Shown: in pieces, positions 1 to 5,752 of the stretch | Layout of the letters: every line of letters starts with the position of its first letter | Position numbering within the stretch: the first letter of the stretch is position 1 | NCBI GenBank assembly: GCA_015232935.1 | Contig: JADFYT010000096.1 | Span: 1 to 8,258, forward strand | Origin: Desulfamplus sp. | GTDB lineage: Bacteria; Desulfobacterota; Desulfobacteria; Desulfobacterales; Desulfobacteraceae | Direction: 5' to 3' | Length of the DNA: 8,258 nucleotides | Program-made: the position numbers and the translations under genes | Notes under the pieces: generated by a model | Seen by the model: the letters and a program-made list of their open reading frames with translations, nothing else | Databases searched by the model: none | What the model was told of the DNA's origin: nothing

Positions 1-404
1 CCCGTCTGGCATACCGTAATGGAAGAGCCGCCTTGTCAACCATTCTTGAAGAGGCACAGAATCTTCCTGATATGGCTGAATCGTTTGTTGATTTTGACTG
101 GCGTCTTCAAAGGACGATGGTGACATTGTCAGGCAATCCGGTCTATGGTTTGATGCTCAACGACTTTGACAGGATGTTCAATATGCTTGGCTCTCACTAT
201 TTCAGCCTTAAGATAGCCAGGGATATGTCCAGAAATTACTATCGGAATCTTAAAATGGTGCTTGATGAGGCTGACGTCTCTTCGGATCACACAGAGGATT
301 GCTGTGATCAAAAAGAAGACCAGGTGGCGGATGTGGTTGAAAAAGCCATGAACGAAGTTGTTCAATTATGGCGTCAGGGTCTGATCGTGAAGGCAAGTGA
401 TTAA
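1..404 (+). CDS. FadR-like GntR-family transcriptional regulator, C-terminal part (5' end outside window)
   Basis: The frame is open from the left edge (first full codon at base 3) to TAA at 402-404, so the DNA-binding winged helix is outside the window; a TTG at 33 is inside the gene, not its start. The visible 134 residues match the all-helical ligand domain of FadR. From memory, E. coli FadR has the block SGNPIYGLILN followed by an HYF element, and this protein reads SGNPVYGLMLN (about 125-165) with GSHYF further on (about 192-206). In E. coli this domain binds long-chain acyl-CoA and releases DNA. Here the final helix keeps the Trp near the C-terminus (QLW), but the positions I align with Gly216 and Ser219 are Met and Val, so the ligand may differ. 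An acidic, Cys-containing insert (about 277-321) lengthens the domain. It lies 93 bp upstream of the GlpD-like gene on the same strand and is its likely local regulator (inference). FadR-type assignment is confident, the ligand is not. Confidence 0.8.
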   Translation, partial: RLAYRNGRAALSTILEEAQNLPDMAESFVDFDWRLQRTMVTLSGNPVYGLMLNDFDRMFNMLGSHYFSLKIARDMSRNYYRNLKMVLDEADVSSDHTEDCCDQKEDQVADVVEKAMNEVVQLWRQGLIVKASD

Positions 405-428
405 TTGCAGAATAAGAGAAAAAGAATT

Positions 429-485
429 GTGTCCATTGATGATTATAGAGAAGGGGAAAAACTGTGTCCATTGATAGTTGCATAA
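429..485 (+). CDS. Possible 18-residue leader peptide before the GlpD-like gene
   Basis: GTG at 429 opens a frame reading MSIDDYREGEKLCPLIVA and ending at TAA 483-485. A purine-rich tract (AGAGAAAAAG) lies upstream. Its stop codon overlaps the Shine-Dalgarno sequence (AAGGAG, 484-489) of the next gene, an arrangement that would permit translational coupling. A second overlapping frame from GTG 464 gives MSIDSCIRRKKSVNR with TAA at 509-511, which runs past the GlpD start at 498. I recognise no homologue. The frames may be by-products of the repeat, so confidence is low. Confidence 0.2.
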   Translation: MSIDDYREGEKLCPLIVA

Positions 486-489
486 GGAG
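484..489 (+). promoter_or_regulatory. Ribosome-binding site deciding the GlpD-like start
   Basis: AAGGAG lies 8 bases before GTG 498. It is the best Shine-Dalgarno match of the three repeated modules and fixes the start at 498, where the peptide runs directly into the FAD-binding Rossmann strand. Confidence 0.7.
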
Positions 490-497
490 AAAAAAGA

Positions 498-2192
498 GTG
501 TCAATAGATAATCTCGCGGACAATTGGGATATGGTTGTGGTTGGCGGAGGAATCACAGGAGCGGGAATTTTCAGGGAGGCCGTACGCATGGGGCTTAATG
601 CCCTGCTTCTGGAGCAGCGTGATTTTGCATGGGGCACATCCGGAAGGTCATCCAAAATGGTGCATGGAGGGTTAAGATATCTCAAACAGGGCAAGCTGCT
701 TCTGACCAGAAACTCTGTTATGGAGCGTCAGAGGCTTGTCAAAGAGGCTCCAGGTCTTGTGGAACCCCTGGAGTTTCTTGCACCTGTTTATAAAAATCAA
801 TCTCCGGGATGCTTGATGATGGGGGCGGGGCTTACCATCTACAGTGCCCTTGCTGGCTCTTTTCAATATAAATATTACCCAAAAAACGCGTTTCTTGAAA
901 GAGTGCCATCCATGAGGTCAGAGAATCTGACAGGCGGATACGGGTTCTGGGATGCAGGAGTTGATGACGCAAGGCTGGTGCTTCGTCTTGTCAATGATGG
1001 CCGGAATCAGGGAGGAACAGCATTAAACTACACTAAAGTTCAACAGGTTATCAGAAACAGGCAGGGCTTTGTGGAGGGCGTTTTAATTGAGGACTCTTCT
1101 TCCGGCAGACAGAGGATTGTTAAAACTTCTGTTGTTATCAACGCATCCGGTGCCTGGGCATCAACCCTTCATCCGGCTCCTGACAAAAAACTTCATCTGC
1201 GTCCCTTGCGTGGCAGTCATATCGTTTTTCCACATGACCTTCTTCCAGTTGGCCAGGTTGTAAGTTTTATCCATCCCGCAGATAGTCGCCCGGTATTTAT
1301 ATTTCCCTGGGAAGGGGCTACATTTCTTGGAACCACAGATGTTGACCATGCGGCAGATATTAATGCGGAGCCTGTTATGGACAGGCGTGAGGCACTCTAT
1401 CTCATGGATGGTTTCAGATGGGCATTTCCTGAAGTTAATTTATCCATCAATGATGCCATATCAAGTATTGCGGGGATTCGTCCTGTTTTAAGTTCAGGCA
1501 ATATAGACCCGTCAAAAGAGTCAAGAGAGCATGTGGTGTGGAAAGACAGAGGGCTTGTAACTGTTACAGGCGGCAAACTCACTACATTTCGGACTCTTGC
1601 CGCAGATACGTTAAATGCCGCAAAACCTTTTATGAGGGTGAAAAAATCACCCATGCTCAATCTTCCGGTGTTTGATCAGACGCCTGTGCCTCCTGTTCCG
1701 GATTTCTCATTCTTGTTGTCGTCATCTTCCGCTGCTTCTGTTGGCTCGTCCTCATTCTTATCGTCATCTTCCGTTGTTGCCCCATCATCATCATCATCAT
1801 CATCATCTTCTTCTTCTTCTTCTGTTGCTGCTGCCTCTTCATCTGCTTGTCTTTCCATGGATGGCTGGAGACGCCTTTGGGGACGTTATGGAGATCAAGC
1901 ATTAAATCTTGTTAAAAATGCAAAGCCGGAGGATCTGACCCTGATTCCAGGGACAGCTTATCTGTGGGCCGAGCTTGCCCATGCAGCAGAACATGAGCAG
2001 GTTCGTACTCTTGAGGATCTTTTAATGCGGCGTGTCAGGATCGGTTTGATTCTTCCACACGGGGCACAGGAGCACTTCAAACGTATAAGGCAGTTGTGTC
2101 AGCCGGTTATGGGATGGGATGACCACCGTTTTGATCAGGAGATTTTACGATATCTCAAGTTCTGGCAAAAGGCACACAGGGTACCGGTCTGA
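498..2192 (+). CDS. glpD: FAD-dependent glycerol-3-phosphate dehydrogenase (GlpD/GlpA family) with poly-serine linker
   Basis: A 564-residue flavoprotein expected to oxidise sn-glycerol 3-phosphate to dihydroxyacetone phosphate and pass electrons to quinone at the inner membrane. Visible motifs are the FAD Rossmann loop VVGGGITGAGI (14-24), the family signature SSKMVHGGLRYL (51-62), a second FAD-contact block TVTGGKLTTFR (355-365), and the C-terminal helical domain with AELAHAAEHEQ and TLEDLLMRRVRIGL (DAO_C type). The oddity is residues 404-453, between the catalytic and C-terminal domains: 30 of 50 residues are Ser, including 13 in a row (430-442), all encoded by TCN codons. Both flanking domains look intact and the frame is open, so this is an expanded linker rather than a pseudogene. 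The gene is followed after 81 bp by the FGGY kinase and then the AGPS-like gene. The family call is firm. The substrate could be a larger G3P derivative such as 1-O-alkyl-G3P (inference). Confidence 0.9.
   Translation: MSIDNLADNWDMVVVGGGITGAGIFREAVRMGLNALLLEQRDFAWGTSGRSSKMVHGGLRYLKQGKLLLTRNSVMERQRLVKEAPGLVEPLEFLAPVYKNQSPGCLMMGAGLTIYSALAGSFQYKYYPKNAFLERVPSMRSENLTGGYGFWDAGVDDARLVLRLVNDGRNQGGTALNYTKVQQVIRNRQGFVEGVLIEDSSSGRQRIVKTSVVINASGAWASTLHPAPDKKLHLRPLRGSHIVFPHDLLPVGQVVSFIHPADSRPVFIFPWEGATFLGTTDVDHAADINAEPVMDRREALYLMDGFRWAFPEVNLSINDAISSIAGIRPVLSSGNIDPSKESREHVVWKDRGLVTVTGGKLTTFRTLAADTLNAAKPFMRVKKSPMLNLPVFDQTPVPPVPDFSFLLSSSSAASVGSSSFLSSSSVVAPSSSSSSSSSSSSSVAAASSSACLSMDGWRRLWGRYGDQALNLVKNAKPEDLTLIPGTAYLWAELAHAAEHEQVRTLEDLLMRRVRIGLILPHGAQEHFKRIRQLCQPVMGWDDHRFDQEILRYLKFWQKAHRVPV
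1706..1773 (+). repeat. Imperfect direct repeat in the GlpD linker (SFLLSSSS / SFLSSSS)
   Basis: CTCATTCTT...TCGTCATCTTCCG occurs at 1706-1731 and again at 1751-1773. The copies differ mainly by three bases (one Leu codon). With the adjoining trinucleotide tract, this suggests the linker grew by tandem duplication and slippage. Confidence 0.75.
1785..1823 (+). repeat. Coding trinucleotide microsatellite (TCA)7(TCT)6 giving 13 serines
   Basis: Seven TCA codons (1785-1805) are followed directly by six TCT codons (1806-1823), with no interruption. The unit is three bases, so gain or loss of units changes linker length without breaking the frame. The tract lies inside the linker of the GlpD-like protein (residues 430-442). 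Confidence 0.95.
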
Positions 2193-2214
2193 TTCATCCC
2201 ATACCTTCGCTGTA

Positions 2215-2240
2215 CCCAGGAAGGGGACTTCTTGGCTGGG
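2215..2240 (+). other. Bulged stem-loop between the GlpD-like and kinase genes
   Basis: The arms CCCAG+GAAG (2215-2223) and CTTC...CTGGG (2228-2231 and 2236-2240) pair around a GGGA loop that fits the GNRA pattern. A 4-base bulge (TTGG, 2232-2235) sits in the 3' arm. A T-run (2252-2257) follows 11 bases later, too far for a classic intrinsic terminator. It may be an attenuator, a processing/stability element, or chance. Confidence 0.35.
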
Positions 2241-2273
2241 AGTTGAAAATATTTTTTGATAAATGAGAAATCC

Positions 2274-3875
2274 ATGAAATCATACACATATTCACAAAAA
2301 AAAGGCCTGGATATATCCGGCATGCCCCCAAGCGTTCTGTCAATTGACTGCGGCACTCAGAGCATGCGGCTTCTGCTTTTTTCAGCAACCGGAGAATTGA
2401 TAGATAAAGAACAGGTTGCCTATGAACCTTATACCAGTCCCAGACCCGGATGGGCGGAACAGGATCCGGAACTGTTCTGGTCAAGTCTATGCAAGGCATC
2501 TTTGACTTTGAAAGAGCGTCAGCCTGACCTGTATGGTTCAATCAAGGGGGTTGGAGTAACTACACAAAGAGACAGCATGGTAAATATTGATGCGACAGGA
2601 AAAACCCTGCGACCGGTTATAACATGGCTGGATCAGCGCAAGGCAAGGTATCTGTATAAACCTGGCCCGTTTATGAAAACTGCCTTTTTACTGGTTGGAA
2701 TGAACGAGGCGATTAACAGGATTCAATCTGAAGCAAAATGCAACTGGATACGTCAGAATCAACCCGATATCTGGAATCGCACCCATAAATATCTTCAGGT
2801 ATCAGGTTTTTTGAATTACCGCCTTACAGGAGAGTTTACTGATTCGGCTGCTTCTCAAATAGGCCACGTCCCATTTGATTATAAAACCATGAAGTGGGCA
2901 GGAAAAGGTTCCTTGAATATGAAGATCTGCCAAGTGGAGCATGAGAAACTGCCTGAACTCGTGTCTCCAGGTGATATAATCGGAACTGTTTCCAGAGAGG
3001 CAGCAGAAGCAACCGGTATCAACGCCGGAATCCCCGTGGTTGCCTGCGGATCGGATAAAGGGTGTGAAACAATTGGCATGGGGGTGCTGGATCCTTCAAT
3101 GGCAAGTTTAAGTTTTGGAACTACAGCAACAGTACAGACCACCACCAAAAGATATTGCGAGCCATTACGATTCATGCCGGCTTATCCCGCTCCGATTCCA
3201 GGACACTATAACCCTGAAGTGGAGATTTTCAGAGGCTTCTGGATGATTACATGGTTTAAAAACGAGTTTGCCCATAAAGAGATCGCATCAGCAGCCAAAA
3301 GAGGGGTATCTCCTGAAGTTGTAATGAACGAGATGCTTTCCATGTCACCACCCGGAGCTATGGGGCTTGTGGTTCAGCCTTACTGGGGCCCGGGACTGAA
3401 GAACCCTTCTGCCAAAGGTGCGATGGTCGGATTTGGCGCGGTACATAAAAAGGCACATGTTTATCGCTCTGTGGTGGAGGGGCTCTGTTACGCTCTTTTG
3501 GATGGATTGAAAAAAATAGAAAAAGTCTGCGGCAAAAAGGTTACAAGTCTTGCGGTATCCGGAGGAGCGTCCCAAAGTGACGAGATATGCCAGATCTCGG
3601 CGGATATTTTCAACCGCCCGATAGTAAGAGGCAAAACCTTTGAGACATCAGGGCTTGGTGCTGCCATTGTCACAGCAAAGGGGGCAGGTATCCATGAGAC
3701 TTTTGAAAGTGCGATCAAGACAATGGTCTCTTATGACAAGAGATACAACCCCAACCCTGTTAACGCCAGCCTGTATCATCAGCTTTTTAGCAGAGTCTAT
3801 ACAAAACTCTATCCATCGCTTGAAAAAATTTACGAAGAGATAAGAGATATTACAGGTTATCCTGAAAAAATATGA
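2274..3875 (+). CDS. FGGY-family carbohydrate/polyol kinase
   Basis: A 533-residue ATP-dependent kinase of the family that includes glycerol kinase and xylulokinase. Counting from ATG 2274, the N-terminal phosphate-1 motif is DCGTQSMR (25-32). It is followed by PRPGWAEQDPELFW, the block GVTTQRDSMVNID and ITWLDQRKA. GSDKGCE carries the likely catalytic base Asp261; the phosphate-2 motif is FGTT (281-284); the C-terminal adenosine motif is SGGASQS (429-435). It is close to GlpK in size but its substrate loops are not recognisably GlpK, so I give no gene symbol. An in-frame TTG at 2256 would add six residues but has no usable Shine-Dalgarno; ATG 2274 has a weak GAGAAA upstream. The neighbours (G3P dehydrogenase, AGPS-like enzyme) suggest glycerol, dihydroxyacetone or an alkylglycerol as substrate (inference). 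E. coli also pairs an FGGY kinase (YgcE) with an FAD_binding_4 enzyme (YgcU) in its ygc region. Confidence 0.88.
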   Translation: MKSYTYSQKKGLDISGMPPSVLSIDCGTQSMRLLLFSATGELIDKEQVAYEPYTSPRPGWAEQDPELFWSSLCKASLTLKERQPDLYGSIKGVGVTTQRDSMVNIDATGKTLRPVITWLDQRKARYLYKPGPFMKTAFLLVGMNEAINRIQSEAKCNWIRQNQPDIWNRTHKYLQVSGFLNYRLTGEFTDSAASQIGHVPFDYKTMKWAGKGSLNMKICQVEHEKLPELVSPGDIIGTVSREAAEATGINAGIPVVACGSDKGCETIGMGVLDPSMASLSFGTTATVQTTTKRYCEPLRFMPAYPAPIPGHYNPEVEIFRGFWMITWFKNEFAHKEIASAAKRGVSPEVVMNEMLSMSPPGAMGLVVQPYWGPGLKNPSAKGAMVGFGAVHKKAHVYRSVVEGLCYALLDGLKKIEKVCGKKVTSLAVSGGASQSDEICQISADIFNRPIVRGKTFETSGLGAAIVTAKGAGIHETFESAIKTMVSYDKRYNPNPVNASLYHQLFSRVYTKLYPSLEKIYEEIRDITGYPEKI

Positions 3876-3903
3876 CAGTTGTTTTTTTATATTTTTACTC
3901 GGG

Positions 3904-4000
3904 AATCTCAATTTAACAATAAATGCAGCGAAGCTGCTTATGTTTCTGTTCAGAAATCTCAACTTATTAAATAACTGCGGCAAAGCCGCTTATGTTCTGG
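3904..4000 (+). repeat. Two tandem ~51-bp hairpin repeats before the AGPS-like gene
   Basis: Copy 1 starts AATCTCAA at 3904 and copy 2 AATCTCAA at 3955. Each carries ATAA, then a 5-bp stem with a 3-base loop, then TTATGTT and CTG. Stem 1 is GCAGC-GAA-GCTGC (3925-3937); stem 2 is GCGGC-AAA-GCCGC (3977-3989). The central pair differs as A-T versus G-C, a compensatory change that keeps pairing. Neither stem is followed by a T-run, so they do not look like terminators. The second copy runs into the Shine-Dalgarno of the next gene. Confidence 0.8.
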
Positions 4001-4003
4001 AGA
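3999..4003 (+). promoter_or_regulatory. Ribosome-binding site deciding the AGPS-like start
   Basis: GGAGA lies 8 bases before ATG 4012. The alternative in-frame ATG at 3940 would place both halves of hairpin repeat 2 inside the coding region and has no comparable site, so 4012 is preferred. Confidence 0.65.
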
Positions 4004-4011
4004 AAATTATA

Positions 4012-5745
4012 ATGTTTGGCAATATTGGTAATAGGGGATTTTACCCTCAATGGAATGAAACTGTGCCGAATTCCGGCTCATACAGATCTGTTTTTAAATG
4101 GGGGGCACCTGATCAGTTCAAGCACCCTAACCGCAGGCTGTTTCAGATGATCAAAGATACCTTTGCCATGACAGACGCGGATTTTAAAAATCGCATGAAA
4201 GAGGGAAACGAGCCTGTCAAATGTGCTGTTCCGGTTAAGCTCTCTTCTGACCAGATTGCTGTTTTCAAAAATATTGCAGGAGAGTTAAATGTCAGCACAG
4301 ATGATTACCAGAGAGTAAGATACTCAAACGGCAAGACCATGGAAGAGGCAATGCTTCTTAGAAACCAGATGGTTGGCAAGGTTGCGGACGTAGTGATTCA
4401 TCCTCGTACCAAAGAGGATATCCAGGCGATTGTGCTTTACTGCAATGAACAGAAGATTCCGATTTATGTTTATGGCGGTGGAAGCTCGGTAAATTTTGGA
4501 GTCCAGTGTACAAAAGGCGGAGTCACTCTGGTGATGCAGACACATATGAACAAGGTTATTGAACTCAATGAGACCAACCATACCATAACGGTTGAGGCGG
4601 GCATGATGGGCCCTGACTATGAGGCCGCCCTGAATGAGGCTGTACACCGTTTCAACACAAAGCACAGCTACACAGGAGGCCATTTTCCCCAGTCCTTTGA
4701 ATATTCATCAGTTGGCGGCTGGGTATCGACATGGGGTTCTGGCCAGCAGTCATCCTATTATGGAGACGCCTGCGATCTTGTCATGAGTCAGGAGTATGTG
4801 ACCCCGCGAGGCACATTCAAGACTCTTGACTATCCCGCAACTGCTACCGGCCCTAAACTCAACGACATAATGAAGGGTTCTGAAGGGGCTTTTGGCGTGT
4901 TGGTTGGCGTCACCATGAAGATTTTCAGGCATTTGCCGCAAAATCGCAACCGCTTTGCCTTTATTTTTCCTGACTGGACATCCGCTGTCAATGCGACCCG
5001 CGAAATCTCCCAGGGTCAGTTCGGGATGCCCTCTGTGCTGCGCATCTCGGATGCCGAAGAGACTGATGTGGCCTTGAAACTGTACGGTATTGAAGGATCT
5101 GTTTTGGATCAGGCCATAAAACTCAAGGGATTCAAGCCTCATGAGCGGTGTCTCTGTATTGGCCATACAGAAGGGGATGGTGATTTTTCAAGAAATGTAA
5201 AGAGAAAGGTTCGCTCTATATGCAATGAAAACAGCGGCATGTTTCTTACCGGACTTCCTGTAAAGAACTGGGAGCATGGACGATACAAAGATCCCTATCT
5301 GCGTGAGGATCTAAATGATTACGGCATCATGATCGATACCCTGGAAGCGGGTGTAACCTGGGATAATATTCATAATCTCCATCAGGGGGTCAGGGCTTTT
5401 GTCAAAAAGAGGCCAAAAACTATCTGCATGACTCACGCGTCCCACTTTTATCCCCAGGGTACAAATCTCTACTTTATTTTTATCGCGAGAATGTCAGATA
5501 TCAACGAATACAAGGATTTTCAGAATGGCATGATTGACAATATAGCAAAATCGGGAGGATCATTGAGCCATCATCACGGTGTGGGCAAGATGATCGCTCC
5601 CTGGATGGAGGAGCATCTTGGCACACAGCAAATGGATGTTCTAAGAGCATTGAAACACCATTTTGATCCGAACGGCATCATGAATCCCGGCGGAACAATG
5701 GGGCTTGATCTTGATCCTGACATGCGGCGTTATGTCAAGGAGTGA
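4012..5745 (+). CDS. Alkyldihydroxyacetonephosphate synthase-like FAD enzyme (FAD_binding_4 / FAD-oxidase_C)
   Basis: A 577-residue soluble flavoprotein of the vanillyl-alcohol-oxidase superfamily. AGPS exchanges the acyl group of acyl-DHAP for a fatty alcohol, forming the ether bond without net redox change. Numbered from ATG 4012, it shows LLRNQMVGKVADVV before the FAD phosphate loop YGGGSSVNFG (154-163), then TGGHFPQSFEYSSVGGWVST (221-240), YYGDACDLV, TPRG, MKGSEGAFGV, an Arg at 344 where human AGPS has Arg419, SHFY...LYFIF (477-491), and GGSLSHHHGVGK ending at Lys526, followed by FDPNGIMNPGG. The triple His (520-522) plus GVGK is the AGPS hallmark. From memory the match to human AGPS runs nearly end to end, without its peroxisomal targeting region. 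An Arg in the AGPS/YgcU block GGWVSTR is Trp241 here. AGPS-clade membership is strong; the exact substrate is unproven. It is last in the + strand run. Confidence 0.85.
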   Translation: MFGNIGNRGFYPQWNETVPNSGSYRSVFKWGAPDQFKHPNRRLFQMIKDTFAMTDADFKNRMKEGNEPVKCAVPVKLSSDQIAVFKNIAGELNVSTDDYQRVRYSNGKTMEEAMLLRNQMVGKVADVVIHPRTKEDIQAIVLYCNEQKIPIYVYGGGSSVNFGVQCTKGGVTLVMQTHMNKVIELNETNHTITVEAGMMGPDYEAALNEAVHRFNTKHSYTGGHFPQSFEYSSVGGWVSTWGSGQQSSYYGDACDLVMSQEYVTPRGTFKTLDYPATATGPKLNDIMKGSEGAFGVLVGVTMKIFRHLPQNRNRFAFIFPDWTSAVNATREISQGQFGMPSVLRISDAEETDVALKLYGIEGSVLDQAIKLKGFKPHERCLCIGHTEGDGDFSRNVKRKVRSICNENSGMFLTGLPVKNWEHGRYKDPYLREDLNDYGIMIDTLEAGVTWDNIHNLHQGVRAFVKKRPKTICMTHASHFYPQGTNLYFIFIARMSDINEYKDFQNGMIDNIAKSGGSLSHHHGVGKMIAPWMEEHLGTQQMDVLRALKHHFDPNGIMNPGGTMGLDLDPDMRRYVKE

Positions 5746-5752
5746 CAAGCTC

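Larger units (their letters stand above)
429..509 (+). repeat. Triplicated start module upstream of the GlpD-like gene
   Basis: Three copies of a GTGTCCATTGAT-like element start at 429, 464 and 498, spaced 35 and 34 bp. The first two are identical over 12 bases; the third is GTGTCAATAGAT and is the real start of the GlpD-like gene (codons Met-Ser-Ile-Asp). Each is preceded by an A/G-rich tract resembling a ribosome-binding site (AAGAGAAAAAG, AGAAGGGGAAAA, AAGGAGAAAAAAG). The arrangement reads as tandem duplication of a translation-initiation region. Copies 1 and 2 open short frames that stop at or just inside the next module. Confidence 0.75.

Noticed and set aside
1657..1905. Open frames antisense to and overlapping the serine tract (Asp/Glu-rich or Met-rich on the minus strand, His/Leu-rich on the plus strand)
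   Set aside because: They are frame shadows of the trinucleotide repeat in the GlpD gene, with low complexity and no independent start signal.
2256..2273. TTG start for the kinase at 2256
   Set aside because: The nearest GGGAG is 13 bases away. ATG 2274 is a stronger codon and leaves the FGGY N-terminus intact. The choice is not certain.
2194..2541. 115-codon minus-strand open frame over the start of the kinase
   Set aside because: It lies antisense to conserved FGGY motifs, has no recognisable domain, and has no ribosome-binding site I can support.
3853..3897. Possible terminator after the kinase gene (CAGG-TTAT-CCTG and later T-runs)
   Set aside because: The stem is only 4 bp, lies within the gene end, and is separated from the T-run by an A-rich stretch.
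3940..4011. Upstream in-frame ATG for the AGPS-like gene at 3940
   Set aside because: The extra 24 residues would be encoded by the hairpin repeat, and ATG 4012 has a good GGAGA at 8 bases.
4750..5166. 138-codon minus-strand open frame inside the AGPS-like gene
   Set aside because: It is a shadow of a strongly conserved coding region with no domain or start signal.
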